64,000 nucleotides of DNA from Ancylobacter pratisalsi (GCF_010669125.1 NZ_CP048630.1:2926001-2990000), one strand, 5' to 3'. Shown: positions 17,608 through 28,585, counted from the stretch's first letter. Notes: generated by a model not told the origin, from the sequence alone. Program-made: numbers and translations.

Positions 17608-18033
17608 ATGGCAAGAGATGCGAATGCCCGGACTGGCGGGTGCCATTGTGGGGCCGTGCGCTTCGAGGTGGCGCTAAGCGATGGCTTCAACTCGATCCGA
17701 CGCTGCACCTGCTCCTATTGCCGCATGCGCGGGGCTGTCGTCGTGATGGCTGAAATGGGCGGGATCCGGATCCTCGAGGGCGAGGAGATGCTGACGACCT
17801 ACCGCTTCCATAGTGGAGCCGCCCGGCACTTCTTCTGTTCGCGCTGCGGGATTTACACCCACCATCAGCGCCGCTCCGACCAGCAGCTGTACGCGGTCAA
17901 CGTCGCCTGCCTCAACGGCGTAAGCCCGTTCGATTTCCTCGAAGTTCCCGTCATGGATGGGGTCAATCATACGAGCGACACCGGAAAGCCGACGCGCCGA
18001 GCCGGCATCCTGTGTTTCATTCCGGCGAGCTGA
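17608..18033 (+). CDS. GFA-family (glutathione-dependent formaldehyde-activating-like) protein
   Basis: 141 aa. Zinc-binding Cys motifs of the GFA fold are present: GGCHCGAVRFEV near residue 10, CTCSYC near 36 and FFCSRCGIYTHH near 80. The family includes Gfa, which was linked to formation of S-hydroxymethylglutathione, but many members have unknown roles. AAGGA at 17598-17602 supports ATG 17608 over the upstream open frame. It follows the MFS gene by about 50 bases and may be cotranscribed. Confidence 0.85.
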   Translation: MARDANARTGGCHCGAVRFEVALSDGFNSIRRCTCSYCRMRGAVVVMAEMGGIRILEGEEMLTTYRFHSGAARHFFCSRCGIYTHHQRRSDQQLYAVNVACLNGVSPFDFLEVPVMDGVNHTSDTGKPTRRAGILCFIPAS

Positions 18034-18128
18034 GGCCACCGTCGACGTTGCGTGGGTGCCTCGGGGCGGGGAGCGAAGCGGCGCCCTGCGCGAGCCGGCG
18101 GCCAGCATGCGCCTTCTCTCCTTCAGGC

Positions 18129-19025
18129 TTATTCCTTGCCGATGCGGGGCCAGTGCATGGCGACGTGATCGACGAATCTGCTCAATTTTGGTGAGGCCAT
18201 GCGCGCGTGCTGGAACAGCAACTGTACGGGCGTCGGCTCGCGCTGGAAGGCGCCGAGCAGCGCTTGCAGACGGCCGGCGCGCAGATCGTCCGCGACATAC
18301 CAGGATGGCGCTCGCGTGATGCCAAGTCCCTCGCGCGCGCTCGCCACCGCCACGTCCAGATCGTTGACCGACAAGCGCCCGTTGAGGCGGACGATCCGGC
18401 TGCGTCCATCGACATGGAAACGCCAGTTCACCGGTCCCGGACTTTCGGAAAATGTCAGGCAATCATGCGCCTTTAGATCCTCGGGCCGGGACGGCGCATC
18501 CCGCCTGGCGAGGTAATCGGGTGAAGCACAGACAATGAGGTCGATCTCGTCGAGTTTGCGCACCAGCAGCTCGGAATCCGGCAGGTGCCCGATCCGTACT
18601 GAAAGGTCGATTTCCTCCTCGATCAGGTTTACCGCGCGATCGAGCAAGACAAGGTCGATCGACATGGAGGGGTATCGGGCGAGAAAATCAGCTACCAGCG
18701 GCGCCAGTATCCGGCGCCCGATGAGTGTCGGGGCGCTGACGCGTAGCCGCCCGACAGGCTCGCTTCGGGTGGAGGCGACAGCCAGATCCAGTTCCCGTAG
18801 ATCGCCCAGGATCGCCTTCGACCGCGCATAGAAGAGCCGCCCCTGTTCGGTAAGAGCGAGGCTGCGCGTCGTTCGCCGGAGCAATTGCACCCCCAGCTCG
18901 GTCTCCATCGCGGCGATGCTCCGGCTGACCGCGGTGACGGATTTCGAGGTCTCACGCGCGGCGGCCGACAGGCTGCCGGCCTCCACCGCCCGTACAAGCA
19001 GTGCCATGGCTTCCAGGCGGTCCAT
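18129..19025 (-). CDS. LysR-family transcriptional regulator
   Basis: 298 aa from ATG 19025. HTH MDRLEAMALLVRAVEAGSL, KSVTAVSRSIAAMETELGVQLLRRTTRS, then an effector domain of the DmlR/AaeR-like branch. The open frame runs to 19634, over the divergent gene, and that part is not coding. Divergent from the DUF1275 gene at 19177. Confidence 0.92.
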   Translation of the reverse strand: MDRLEAMALLVRAVEAGSLSAAARETSKSVTAVSRSIAAMETELGVQLLRRTTRSLALTEQGRLFYARSKAILGDLRELDLAVASTRSEPVGRLRVSAPTLIGRRILAPLVADFLARYPSMSIDLVLLDRAVNLIEEEIDLSVRIGHLPDSELLVRKLDEIDLIVCASPDYLARRDAPSRPEDLKAHDCLTFSESPGPVNWRFHVDGRSRIVRLNGRLSVNDLDVAVASAREGLGITRAPSWYVADDLRAGRLQALLGAFQREPTPVQLLFQHARMASPKLSRFVDHVAMHWPRIGKE

Positions 19026-19176
19026 CTTCGCTTTCCCAAAAATCGCAAAAGTGCTTGCTGTTGGCTCAGGATACTCCCGATCCGCGCAACTTCTACAATC
19101 GCCGCCACTCGCCTCAGCCTCGCTCCAAGAGCGACGGCCGGACCGCCATGAGAATGAGGGCAGTGTCGTGCATCGC

Positions 19177-19947
19177 ATGCGAACCGAATTGATGTCGCCG
19201 ACAGGGCGCAAGGGCGGCGTTAAGAGCGCGTCATCGCGTCTGTCCGCCGCCGTGCGTGAGCGCGACGTGCTGACCGGTGTGTCGATGGCCTTCGTCGGCG
19301 GTTTCGTCGATGCCGCCGGCTTCATGGCGCTGGCCGGCCTGTTCACCTCGCACGTCACCGGCAATTTCGTGCTGATCGGCGAGCAGCTTGCCACCGGCAC
19401 CGGCGGTGTCATCGCCAAATTGGTCGCGCTGCCGATCTTCGTGCTCTCGGTGGGCAGTGCCCGGCTCGTCGCGCTGGCGATGGAGCGACGGAAGATTGCG
19501 CCGATGCGGCCGCTTCTGCTCATGGAAGCGTTGCTGCTCTCGGCTTTCCTGCTGGCCGGCATGGTATTGTCGCCGCTGCGCCTGCCGGATTCCATCGAAG
19601 CGATCTTCACCGGCATGTTCGCTGTCACGGCCATGGGGGTGCAGAACGCGATCGGCCGCTTGTCGATCGCTCATCTCGCGACCACCACGGTGATGACCGT
19701 GAACGTCGCGCAGGCGACGATCGACGCCCTCGACATCTGGCTCGGCACCGCGGCGGATCAAGGCAAGCCGGCCAGGGCGCGGCTGTGGCGTATGGCTCCG
19801 GCAATCGGCAGCTTCGCCGTCGGCGCGCTCGCTGGTGCCTTCGGCTTCGCACTCTTCGCCTTCGCCTGCGTCGCGGTGCCGATCGTGGCGCTATTGGCTC
19901 TGTTCGCGCTGCTCGGGACGCAGGCTGCCGGCAACATGCCCGGCTGA
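19177..19947 (+). CDS. DUF1275 (YoaK-like) membrane protein
   Basis: About 256 aa with six predicted helices. FVGGFVDAAGFMALAGLFTSHVTGNFVLIG is the family hallmark, and a second family element is MGVQNAIGRLSI with TTVMTVNVAQ. Function is unknown across the family. ATG 19177 is chosen; GTG 19168 and ATG 19192 are possible alternatives. The divergent LysR gene may regulate it. Confidence 0.85.
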   Translation: MRTELMSPTGRKGGVKSASSRLSAAVRERDVLTGVSMAFVGGFVDAAGFMALAGLFTSHVTGNFVLIGEQLATGTGGVIAKLVALPIFVLSVGSARLVALAMERRKIAPMRPLLLMEALLLSAFLLAGMVLSPLRLPDSIEAIFTGMFAVTAMGVQNAIGRLSIAHLATTTVMTVNVAQATIDALDIWLGTAADQGKPARARLWRMAPAIGSFAVGALAGAFGFALFAFACVAVPIVALLALFALLGTQAAGNMPG

Positions 19948-20212
19948 AAGCGCACCCCGTGAAGCGCGCTTGCCGTTCTCACATCGCAGCGCGGGAAAGT
20001 CGAGTTCGGCTCCGCGACGAAGGTAATAGGGGAGGGCCTACCACCCGCTGAGGCACTATTTTCTTCCGAACTGTTGGCGAGGAGCTGCTGCGCAGAAGTT
20101 CGAAGCCCGTTGGGGTGAGGTCAGTTGGGCGCCACGTGCGGGCATCGGACCTTTCACGGAAACCCGACCTTGGAGCGGCGCCCGATATCGGGCGCACGCG
20201 AAGGCTCGGTTC

Positions 20213-21754
20213 CTAGTTCTGCTCCGATGCCGCGAACTCCTGCGCCCAGTTCGCTCTCACGAAGCGTGGGCCCATCTGGTCGTGGACTTCCGGCGCTTGC
20301 GTGTCGACGGCACCCGACCAGCCGCCTCCCAGCGCCTTGTTCAGGGCTATGTAGTCGCTGGTGATCGCCACGCGGCTCTGGAGTTGCGCGTCTTCGGCCG
20401 AATAGAGCGAGCGCTCGGCGTCCAGCACATCGAGGAAACTGCTGCTGCCGCTCTGATACAGCGTGCGGGCAAGCGAGGCGGCCTGCCGGTAGGACTTCGC
20501 CGAGGCCGCCAGACTGCGATTGCGGCGCTGCTCCTGCCTGAGCGCGACGCTGGCGTTCTCGACATCCTGCAGCGCCGTCAGAACCGTCGAGCGATAGGCG
20601 ATGAAATACTCGTCGCGTTCGGCCTGCGCGTACTGGACCGCCGCCTCCAATTGTCCGGCATTGAAGATCGGCACGCTGACACTCGGGCCGAAGCTCCAGC
20701 TGATGGACGAATTCTTGCCCAGGTCCCCCACCTTTGTCGCCGAGGTTGAGACCTCGCCGACGAGGCTCACATCGGGATAGCGCGCTGCCTCGGCCTGGCC
20801 GATCTTCGCCGTGTATTGTGCCAGCTGGCGTTCGGCGAGGCGGACATCGGGGCGCGACAGCAGAACGTCGGCCGGTACGCCCTGCGGCACGGCCCGGCGG
20901 GGCGAGGGGATGGGCGCACTGCGCTTCATGGTCTCGTTGAGCGAAGCCGGCGGGCGACCGAGCAGGATGGCGAGCTGGTGCACCGACTGCTGATAGGCGG
21001 ATTCGAGCTGGGGGATGTCGGCTTCCGTGCTCTGCGCCTGTCCTTCGGCATTGGCGACGTCGACGGCCGAGGCCGAGCCGGCCTCCAGCTTGTTGCGTGT
21101 CAGCGCCGCGGTCTCGTGCTGGGAGGCGGCGGTCCGGCGGGCCAGCGCCGCGCGGGCCTGATAGCCGCGGGCTTCGACATAATTGGTCGTGACGTCGCCG
21201 ATCAGCACGAGCAGGGTGTTGCGCAGGCTTTCCTCCGCGCCGTCGAGCCCGTAGGTCGCGGCTTCGGCCGCGCGGCGGTTCTCACCGAACAGGTCCAGCT
21301 CCCAGCTTGCACTCAGGCCGCCGTCGAATGAATCGAACGGGCCGGAGACGGTGACATCGCCGCTCTGCGCGGAGACGTTGCTGCCATTGTCGGCGCGGGT
21401 GTAGCTCGCATCGCCGGTGAGCACCGGCGACAGCGCCGCCAGCGCCTGGCGCCGTAACGCACGCGCCTGCCTCACCCGCGCCTTGGCCGTCGCCACGTCG
21501 AGATTGCCGGCCACCGCCGATTCGACGAGGCCGTTCAGCGTCTTGTCGTTCAGCTGCTCCCACCACCGGGCAAGGTCCGGCGGCAGGCTGGCGACATCGC
21601 CAGCCTTCGTGCTGATCGTCTTGCTGCTCCCCCACCCCGTGGGCATCTGCATGGCGGGTGCCTTGTAGTCGGGACCGACCGCGCATCCGCCGAGAAGACC
21701 GGCCAGCAGGACGAGCAGGACCCGTGGAAGTGCCCGTGGCGTGACGTGGGACAT
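20213..21754 (-). CDS. Outer-membrane efflux lipoprotein (OprM/NodT family)
   Basis: 513 aa. Lipoprotein signal with lipobox LLGGC (Cys about residue 24), then CAVGPDYKAPAM, the standard start of the OprM group. Two coiled-coil repeats of the TolC fold follow (about 65-280 and 285-480), with LLSRPDVRLAERQLA and PSVSVPIFNAGQLEA as family motifs. It forms the outer-membrane channel of the tripartite pump encoded next to it. The open frame extends upstream to 21835, but the Met at 21754 begins the signal peptide. Last gene of the three-gene operon. Confidence 0.92.
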   Translation of the reverse strand: MSHVTPRALPRVLLVLLAGLLGGCAVGPDYKAPAMQMPTGWGSSKTISTKAGDVASLPPDLARWWEQLNDKTLNGLVESAVAGNLDVATAKARVRQARALRRQALAALSPVLTGDASYTRADNGSNVSAQSGDVTVSGPFDSFDGGLSASWELDLFGENRRAAEAATYGLDGAEESLRNTLLVLIGDVTTNYVEARGYQARAALARRTAASQHETAALTRNKLEAGSASAVDVANAEGQAQSTEADIPQLESAYQQSVHQLAILLGRPPASLNETMKRSAPIPSPRRAVPQGVPADVLLSRPDVRLAERQLAQYTAKIGQAEAARYPDVSLVGEVSTSATKVGDLGKNSSISWSFGPSVSVPIFNAGQLEAAVQYAQAERDEYFIAYRSTVLTALQDVENASVALRQEQRRNRSLAASAKSYRQAASLARTLYQSGSSSFLDVLDAERSLYSAEDAQLQSRVAITSDYIALNKALGGGWSGAVDTQAPEVHDQMGPRFVRANWAQEFAASEQN

Positions 21755-21824
21755 GTGATTTCCGGGAGCGCGAGGATGCCGAGCCGCGCCCGTCGGGCGA
21801 TCGGCGGGAGATGTGGCGATGAGG

Positions 21825-24800
21825 TTACGAGGCATGGGCGTCGCCCGCTTCGTTGGCCGCCGGCGACGCTCCGCCGGGTGCGGCCGTTTTGCCGCGGAAT
21901 ACGCGGCGCACGGCGACGAACAGCAGCGGAATGAAGAATATGCCGAGCACGGTGGCGGCGATCATGCCTCCCATCACGCCGATGCCGATCGCATTCTGCG
22001 CGCCGGAGCCCGCACCGCTGGCGATCGCCAGCGGTGTCACGCCGAGGATGAAGGCGAAGGAGGTCATGAGGATCGGCCGGAGGCGCTGGCGCGCGGCGTC
22101 GAGCGTCGCCTCGACGAGCCCGCTTCCGTGCGCCTGCCGCTCGATCGCGAATTCGACGATCAGGATGGCGTTCTTGGCGGCAAGGCCGATGGTGGTGAGC
22201 AGGCCGACCTTGAAATAGACGTCGTTGGTCTGCCCGAACAGATGCGCGGCGGTGACGGCGCCGAAAACGCCGATCGGGACCGAGAGCATCACCGCAAAGG
22301 GGATCGACCAGCTTTCATAGAGAGCCGCGAGGCAGAGAAACGCCACCAGCACGGAGATCGCATAGAGCGCCGTGGCCTGATTGGTGGACAGCCGTTCCTG
22401 ATTGGACAGGCCCGTCCATTCATGGCCGTAGCCCGCCGGCAGGGCCGCCACGATCTCGTCGATCGCCGCCATGGCATCGCCCGAACTGACGCCCGGCGCG
22501 GCCTGACCTTGAATCTCCAACGCCGAGACGCCGTTGAAGCGCTCCAGCCGAGGGGAGCCGTAGGTCCAACGCGTCGACGAGAATGACGAGAACGGCACCA
22601 TCGCGCCGGCACTGTTGCGCACATGCCATTTCGCCAGATCGGCCGGCTGCATGCGGAACTCCGCCGCCGACTGCAGATAGACCTTCTTCACCCGTCCACG
22701 GTCGATGAAGTCGTTGACGTAGTCGCTGCCCCAGGCGGTCGAGAGCGTGTCGTTGACGTCGGCAAGCGAGACCCCGAGAGCGCTGGCCTTTTCCTGATCG
22801 ATGTCGACCACGAATTGCGGCTCGTCCTCCTGCCCGTTCGGGCGGGTGTTGGCGAGCCGGGAATCGGCGCCGGCTTTGGCCAACAGTTGGTTGCGGGTGG
22901 CGATCAGCTTCTCGTGGCCGGCGCCGTTGATGTCTTGCAGATAGAAGCTGAACCCGTTGGTGTTGCCCATGCCCTGAATGGCTGGCGGGGCGAGCGCGAA
23001 CACCATCGCGTCGTGGTAGTGCGAGAACGCACCCATCGCCCGTCCGGCCACGGCACTCGCCGTGAGATCCGCCGACTTTCGCTCGTCGAACGGCTTCATG
23101 CGCACGAAGGCGGTGCCGACATTCTGGCCCTGGCCGCCGAAGCCGAAGCCGGAGATGGTCATGACGCCTTCGACGGCCGCTTTCTCATCGTCGAGATAGT
23201 GGCGGGTGACCTGATCCAGCACGTTGCGCGTGCGATCCACGGTCGCCCCCACCGGCAGCTGGACGCTGGTGATCAGGATGCCCTGATCCTCCTGCGGCAG
23301 GAACGAGGAGGGGAGGCGCAGGAACATCCAGCCCATGCCCACCGCGATGATGACGAAGACGAGCAGTGCCCTCCCCGAACGCGCGATGATGCCGGCCGTG
23401 CCACGCCGATACGCGTCCGTTCCCCGCTCGAAGGCCCGATTGAAGGCGCCGAAAATGCCGCGCTGCCTGGCACCGTGCGCGGCCGGCTTGAGGATGGTGG
23501 CGCACAGCGCCGGAGTGAGGATCAGCGCGACCAGCACGGAAAGCACCATCGCGGACACGATGGTCACCGAGAACTGGCGATAGATGACGCCGACCGAACC
23601 ACCGAAGAAGGCCATCGGCACGAACACCGCCGACAGCACCGTGGTGATGCCGATCAGCGCGCCGGTGATTTCGCCCATCGACCTACGGGTCGCCTCGCGC
23701 GCCGACAGGCCTTCTTCCTCCATGACGCGCTCGACATTCTCGACCACGACGATGGCGTCGTCGACCAGCAGGCCGATCGCCAGCACCATGGCGAACATGG
23801 TGAGCGTGTTGATCGAGTAGCCGAACAGCGCCAGCACGCCGAAGGTACCGAGCAGCACCACGGGCACGGCTATGGTGGGGATGAGGGTGGCGCGGATGTT
23901 CTGCAGGAACACGAACATCACCACGAAGACGAGTACGATGGCCTCGGCGAGGGTGCGGACCACCTCTTCGATCGACAGCACGACGAAGGGCGTCGTGTCG
24001 TAGGGATAGACAACCTCCATCCCCTCGGGAAAAGTCGCGGAAAGCCGCTGGATGGTCGATTTCACCGCCTCGGCGGTGCTGATCGCATTGGCACCCGTGG
24101 CGAGATTGATCGCGAGACCCGCCGCCGGCCTGCCGTTGTACATCGTGGACGAGGTGTAGCTTTCCGCGGCGAGTTCGACCGTGGCGACATCGTTCAGCCG
24201 CACCAGCGAGCCGTTCGTCGTGCTCTTCAGGATAATGTTGCGGAACTGCTCGACAGTCTGGAGCCGGCTGCGCGCCGTAACGCTGGCGTTGAGCTGCTGG
24301 CCACGCACCTGCGGCAGGCCACCAAGCTGACCCGCTGAGACCTGGGTGTTCTGAGCCTCGAGCGCGCTGGCGATATCGCCCGGCATCAGCTGGTACTTGG
24401 CGAGCTTGTCGGGGTCGAGCCAGATGCGCATCGCATAGCCCGAGCCGAACATCTGGGTCGAGCCGACGCCGTCCACGCGCCGCAGCGTGTCGTTCAGCGT
24501 CGAGTCGACATAGTCGGCGAGGTCGACCGACGACATCTTGCCGTCGGTCGAGGCGAAGCCGATCACCATGAGAAAGCCGTCGGAGGCCTTGTCGACCTCG
24601 ATTCCCGACGTCTGCACGATCGTCGGCAATTGCGACGTCACGAGCTGCAGCTTGTTCTGCACCTGCATCTGCGCGACGTCGGGGTCAGCGGAGCTGGTGA
24701 AGGTAATCGTAATGCTCGCCTGTCCCGTCGAGGTCGAGGTCGCCGACATGTAGTCGAGATTGTCGATGCCGGTCATGCCCTGCTCGATGATCTTCGTCAC

Positions 24801-24980
24801 CGAGTTCTCGACCGTCTGCGCATCCGCGCCGGGGTAGCTGGCGGTGATGCGCACCGTGGTCGGGGCAATCTGCGGATATTGCGCAATGGGAAGGGTGTAG
24901 AGCGCCAGCAGCCCGCCGAGCATGACGAGGATGGCGATCACCCAGGCAAAAACCGGGCGGTCGATGAAGAAGCGTGACAT
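21825..24980 (-). CDS. RND multidrug efflux transporter (AcrB/MexB, HAE1 family)
   Basis: 1051 aa, normal for the family. Begins [20 protein letters not shown]. Proton-relay residues are in place: two Asp in [18 protein letters not shown] and Lys in [14 protein letters not shown]. Duplicated 12-helix core with two large periplasmic loops. Drives proton-coupled drug export across both membranes together with the adjacent adaptor and outer-membrane channel. Eight bases separate it from the adaptor stop. Confidence 0.96.
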   Translation of the reverse strand: MSRFFIDRPVFAWVIAILVMLGGLLALYTLPIAQYPQIAPTTVRITASYPGADAQTVENSVTKIIEQGMTGIDNLDYMSATSTSTGQASITITFTSSADPDVAQMQVQNKLQLVTSQLPTIVQTSGIEVDKASDGFLMVIGFASTDGKMSSVDLADYVDSTLNDTLRRVDGVGSTQMFGSGYAMRIWLDPDKLAKYQLMPGDIASALEAQNTQVSAGQLGGLPQVRGQQLNASVTARSRLQTVEQFRNIILKSTTNGSLVRLNDVATVELAAESYTSSTMYNGRPAAGLAINLATGANAISTAEAVKSTIQRLSATFPEGMEVVYPYDTTPFVVLSIEEVVRTLAEAIVLVFVVMFVFLQNIRATLIPTIAVPVVLLGTFGVLALFGYSINTLTMFAMVLAIGLLVDDAIVVVENVERVMEEEGLSAREATRRSMGEITGALIGITTVLSAVFVPMAFFGGSVGVIYRQFSVTIVSAMVLSVLVALILTPALCATILKPAAHGARQRGIFGAFNRAFERGTDAYRRGTAGIIARSGRALLVFVIIAVGMGWMFLRLPSSFLPQEDQGILITSVQLPVGATVDRTRNVLDQVTRHYLDDEKAAVEGVMTISGFGFGGQGQNVGTAFVRMKPFDERKSADLTASAVAGRAMGAFSHYHDAMVFALAPPAIQGMGNTNGFSFYLQDINGAGHEKLIATRNQLLAKAGADSRLANTRPNGQEDEPQFVVDIDQEKASALGVSLADVNDTLSTAWGSDYVNDFIDRGRVKKVYLQSAAEFRMQPADLAKWHVRNSAGAMVPFSSFSSTRWTYGSPRLERFNGVSALEIQGQAAPGVSSGDAMAAIDEIVAALPAGYGHEWTGLSNQERLSTNQATALYAISVLVAFLCLAALYESWSIPFAVMLSVPIGVFGAVTAAHLFGQTNDVYFKVGLLTTIGLAAKNAILIVEFAIERQAHGSGLVEATLDAARQRLRPILMTSFAFILGVTPLAIASGAGSGAQNAIGIGVMGGMIAATVLGIFFIPLLFVAVRRVFRGKTAAPGGASPAANEAGDAHAS

Positions 24981-24988
24981 GGCCTGCC

Positions 24989-26248
24989 TCAGTTCCGCGT
25001 GCTGCCGGCACCGGCATTGCCGGCGGCAAGAACGTCACCGCCGCTTGACGGGGACGCCGATTGCTGGCCGCGCTCCCGGACTTCCCCGGTGGTATCGTCG
25101 ATAATGACCTCGACGGTCGTCACGTCCTGGCCGCTGCGCACGAACTGGCTGCCTTCCACCACGACGCGGTCGCCATCGCCGATTCCGGCGTCGACCAGCC
25201 AGCTGTTACCCACGCTGCGGCCGACGGTGAGCACGCGCTGTTCGATCTTGCCCTCGGCATTCACCACCAGCGCCACCGGTTCGCCCTTGGTGTTGCGGGT
25301 TACGCCACGCTGGGGGACGAGATAGCTGTTGGGCGCGACGCCCTCCTCGACGATGGCGTGCACATACATGCCGGGCAGCAGCAGGCGCTCCGGATTGGGA
25401 AACTGCGCCCGCACCGAATAGGTTCCCGTCGTCTCGTCGACATAGGCTGAGGAGAATTCCAGCGTGCCCGCATGCGGGTAGGTCGTACCGTTGTCGAGCT
25501 TCAGCCGGACCGACACGTTCTCGCCGCTGATCTTGACGCGTCCCTCGCGGATCGCCTGGCGGAGGTCGAGCAGATTGGTGCTCGACTGGGTCACGTCGAC
25601 ATTGATGGGGTCGAGCGTGCGGATCGTGGTCAGCGCTGTGTCCTGGCTTGCTGTCACCAGTGCGCCGGGGGTAAGGGCCGATTTGTCGATCCGGCCGCCG
25701 ATCGGCGCGGTGATCCTGGTGTAGTCGAGATTGATCCGCGCTGTGTCGACGCTTGCTCTCGCTGCCGCAACCTCCGCGCGCGCCTGCGCCAGCGAGGCGA
25801 TGGCATCGTCATAGTCCTGCTTGCTTACGGCGTTCTGCTTGATCAGTCCGGTGTAGCGCTCGACCTTTGCCTCCGCACTCGGCACCGCCGCCTCGGCCTT
25901 CTGGAGGCTGGCGACAGAGCTGTCATAGGAGGCCTGATAGCTCGCCGGCTCGATCTGGTAGAGCGGATCGCCGGCGCTGACCTCGCCGCCCTCCTCGAAA
26001 AGCCGTTCCTTGATAAGGCCGCCGACCTGCGGCCGGACTTCGGCGATGAGCGAGGCCGAGGTGCGACCCGGCAATTCCGCCGTGATCGCCACCGATTGCG
26101 GGTGCACGGTGACAACGCTGACCTGCGTGCGCCCTTGCGCGCCCGGAACATTCAGGCCCGCATTGTCCTTCCCATCGCACCCCATCAGCGCCAGCGCGAG
26201 GAGAGCGGGCATTGAGAACTTGACCAAACGACTCCGGGGACGTGACAT
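24989..26248 (-). CDS. RND efflux periplasmic adaptor (AcrA/MexA type)
   Basis: 419-aa membrane-fusion lipoprotein. Signal with lipobox LMGC (Cys about residue 24), then the beta-barrel/lipoyl start [20 protein letters not shown], an alpha-hairpin (about 100-175) and the second lipoyl half [19 protein letters not shown]. Joins the inner pump and outer channel. First gene of the operon, divergent from a TetR gene; a palindromic site lies just upstream of its start. Confidence 0.95.
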   Translation of the reverse strand: MSRPRSRLVKFSMPALLALALMGCDGKDNAGLNVPGAQGRTQVSVVTVHPQSVAITAELPGRTSASLIAEVRPQVGGLIKERLFEEGGEVSAGDPLYQIEPASYQASYDSSVASLQKAEAAVPSAEAKVERYTGLIKQNAVSKQDYDDAIASLAQARAEVAAARASVDTARINLDYTRITAPIGGRIDKSALTPGALVTASQDTALTTIRTLDPINVDVTQSSTNLLDLRQAIREGRVKISGENVSVRLKLDNGTTYPHAGTLEFSSAYVDETTGTYSVRAQFPNPERLLLPGMYVHAIVEEGVAPNSYLVPQRGVTRNTKGEPVALVVNAEGKIEQRVLTVGRSVGNSWLVDAGIGDGDRVVVEGSQFVRSGQDVTTVEVIIDDTTGEVRERGQQSASPSSGGDVLAAGNAGAGSTRN

Positions 26249-26267
26249 CGCAACCGATCTTATTTAT

Positions 26268-26283
26268 GGTACCTATTAGTACC
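26268..26283. promoter_or_regulatory. Inverted repeat, probable TetR operator of the efflux operon
   Basis: GGTAC (26268-26272), 6-base spacer CTATTA, GTACC (26279-26283), with TAT on the left and CATA on the right extending the symmetry imperfectly. It sits 20 bases before the adaptor start and about 90 bases before the TetR start, where a repressor would block both genes. Position and symmetry are seen; binding is inferred. Confidence 0.6.
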
Positions 26284-26373
26284 CATATTTCGTGAACGGC
26301 TGGATTGTCAATTGTGTTAGGTCAGCCACACTGGTCGTCGGCTGCGGGAAGCGTTGCTGTGTCATCCGAAGAA

Positions 26374-27012
26374 ATGGAAGTTTCCACCGTCCCCCGTACG
26401 CGCGGGCGCCCCAAGCTGGCCCCTGACGCGGAGCGTCGGGACGAAATCGTCGCAACGGCGATGCAGATGTTCCGGCAGTCGGGCTATGCGCAGCTGACGA
26501 CGGACGCAGTGGCGGCGCGATGCCACATCTCGAAGCGCACGCTCTATAAGCTTTTTCCCAGCAAGGCGGCCCTGATCACAGCGATCATCGACCAACATCG
26601 GCAGCTCATGCTCCGCCTGCCGGCCAATTATGACGATGTCCCGCTCGACCAGGCGCTGGACCTGATCTTCGGCAACGAGATCGACGACGAAGCTGACCGG
26701 GAGCGTTTTGCCTTCCTGCAATTGCTATTCGTCGAAGCGATCCGGCATCCGGAGCTCGAAGAGATCTCCGAGCCGCACGGCAAGGGCGTGGTGCTGCAGT
26801 TGCTCGCCGACTGGATCGCCCATGAATGCGCCCGCGGCCGTCTCAACGTGCCCGATCCACAGGACGCGGCGCGCATGCTGATGGATATGGTGGCGGGCTC
26901 GATCACGCCCAGCCGCGACGGACGGATTGCTTGGGTGGGTAGCGAAAGGCGCCGGGCCTATGTCCGCGAGTGCATCCGCCTGTTCCTGAGCGGGGCGCAA
27001 GTGGCTCGCTGA
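26374..27012 (+). CDS. TetR-family repressor of the RND operon (AcrR/TtgR-like)
   Basis: About 212 aa from ATG 26374; GTG 26359, with GGGAAG upstream, is an alternative start. TRGRPK arm, then HTH IVATAMQMFRQSGYAQLTTD and HISKRTLYKLFPSKAALI, then a ligand-binding C-terminal domain. By family knowledge it represses the divergent pump genes and is released by pump substrates. Confidence 0.88.
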   Translation: MEVSTVPRTRGRPKLAPDAERRDEIVATAMQMFRQSGYAQLTTDAVAARCHISKRTLYKLFPSKAALITAIIDQHRQLMLRLPANYDDVPLDQALDLIFGNEIDDEADRERFAFLQLLFVEAIRHPELEEISEPHGKGVVLQLLADWIAHECARGRLNVPDPQDAARMLMDMVAGSITPSRDGRIAWVGSERRRAYVRECIRLFLSGAQVAR

Positions 27013-27189
27013 CACCGCGCTCTTGCACGCCCTGTGACAGGTTTTCAGCGGATAATAAAAATATATAAGGCGATTATCTCATTTGTGCAAGTATAATCAT
27101 TCAACATACTGTTAACAATAGAGATTGTTGTCAACAATTTCCGAAAAAATCATATTTGTTTCAAGGAAATAGTCTCCAAATATTACGTC

Positions 27190-28566
27190 TCATCTACAAT
27201 ATATATTTCTATGCGGCTGAGGGCATCCCCACGCTTCATCGGGATTCAAGATGTGGGTCCCGCTGGAGTTTTTTGAATAATGGCAGGTGAATTGGATGCG
27301 GTAGCCGCACATGTTGTGAAGGCGGTAGTTCGTCGGAGTAGTCCGCACCACTTCTGCGCAAGGGCCTGCGGCAACCCGTGGCCCGGACGGTCCACTACCA
27401 CCGGGCCGTGCGGTCCCACTCGCGCGGCGACGCGCGTTCTCCGCTCTCCTGCGCTCGGCGGCAGCGGCGTCCTGTTGGCGTTGAAGGCTCGCCGGGCCCT
27501 GCTGGACCTGCGTGAGTGCCGCCATTCTCTGCTCGCGCAAGACAGACGCATCGAGCCCCGGCGAGCGGGCCACATCGGTGCCCGTCGTCACGACGCCGCC
27601 TTCGGATCCGGGAGCAGCCAGTGCCTCGCCCACATCCATCGACCAGAACGGCTCTGTCAGCGTACCGTTGGCGCGGTCCTCGGCGAGTTCGGTGAGGTAT
27701 TGTGCGCGGCTACCCTCGACCGCGCTCTCGCCGCCAAAGGGTAGCTGGCCTTCCATCGCGGCGGTGCGCGCCGCCTGCTGGAACGGCTCGTCAATCTGCT
27801 GCCGTACCTGCTGGTCGAGGGGATAGGGCTTCTTGCGCGAATAAGGGCCGCTGGCCGGCGTGCTCGCATTGCGCTGCTGGTGCTCCGCCGCCTCGACCGC
27901 GGTGAGGCTCGCCTCCAGCATGGCGAGGGTCTGCTGCTGGACGGATTGCAGCACACGGGTGCCTTCGAGAGTGAAGGCATTGGACAGGTGGAGCGCGCCA
28001 CCATGGGCGAGCACCGGGATGCCGGCGGCCTGCGCACCCGCCATACCGCCTATCATCGCCCCGCGCTGTGCCCGCGCGGCAGGGTCGAAGACCTTGGAGA
28101 CACCGCCCGGCGTGACGGCCCGTGCGGACGCTCCCCGCATCAAGGCAGCCTGCTCTTCGCGCGCCTGCGCTTCCTGGCGCTGGCGTTCCTGCTCCCGCTG
28201 CTCGCGCTCCGCCTCGCGGAGCTGGTGCAGCCGCAGCCGCGCGAGGCAGGCGTCGCGGATCGCTCGCATGCGGTTGTCGAGTTCGCAGCGCTGCTGCTCC
28301 AGCGACGCGCAGTCGCGTGACCCGCCCCAGCCGCAGACCGGGACGCGGATCCAGTTCGCACCGCTCGCGGTCCGCAGGCAGCGCTGGATGCTGTTGCTGA
28401 GTTCGGCGCGCTGGCTCGAAAAGACGTAGTTGCCGGAATGGATGTTGCAGTCGGCGGCGGTGCGCGGGTCGTTATAGTCCGCGAGGGTCGGCGCGGTGGG
28501 GAGCGTCAGCAGCAGGACCGGGAGGACGAACCCTAGGCCGCCGGTCTTCACCTGTCTTTTCAGCAT
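27190..28566 (-). CDS. Exported protein of unknown function with coiled coil and Cys-rich C-terminus
   Basis: 458 aa, not recognised. Signal peptide ends near PTLADYN (residue about 29). An N-terminal region with six Cys (40-107) includes CGWGGSRDCASLEQQRC. A Glu/Gln/Arg-rich coiled coil spans about 112-140 (REAEREQREQERQRQEAQ). A Gly/Ala-rich middle follows, and a short C-terminal domain has five Cys, with NMCGYRIQFTCHYSK and AWGCPQP. It is transcribed after the ankyrin gene with a 19-base gap, so the two probably work together. The 3' end and the region beyond (27040-27210) are conspicuously AT-rich. The open frame continues into the ankyrin gene in another reading and is not one long protein. 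Confidence 0.75.
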   Translation of the reverse strand: MLKRQVKTGGLGFVLPVLLLTLPTAPTLADYNDPRTAADCNIHSGNYVFSSQRAELSNSIQRCLRTASGANWIRVPVCGWGGSRDCASLEQQRCELDNRMRAIRDACLARLRLHQLREAEREQREQERQRQEAQAREEQAALMRGASARAVTPGGVSKVFDPAARAQRGAMIGGMAGAQAAGIPVLAHGGALHLSNAFTLEGTRVLQSVQQQTLAMLEASLTAVEAAEHQQRNASTPASGPYSRKKPYPLDQQVRQQIDEPFQQAARTAAMEGQLPFGGESAVEGSRAQYLTELAEDRANGTLTEPFWSMDVGEALAAPGSEGGVVTTGTDVARSPGLDASVLREQRMAALTQVQQGPASLQRQQDAAAAERRRAENARRRASGTARPGGSGPSGPRVAAGPCAEVVRTTPTNYRLHNMCGYRIQFTCHYSKNSSGTHILNPDEAWGCPQPHRNIYCR

Positions 28567-28585
28567 GAGGCGGTGCTCCCTCTGG

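Noticed and set aside
22623..24338. A 571-codon plus-strand open frame opposite the RND pump gene
   Set aside because: Composition is extreme in His, Arg, Asp and Gly, with no domain; it is the antisense shadow of a highly conserved transporter gene.
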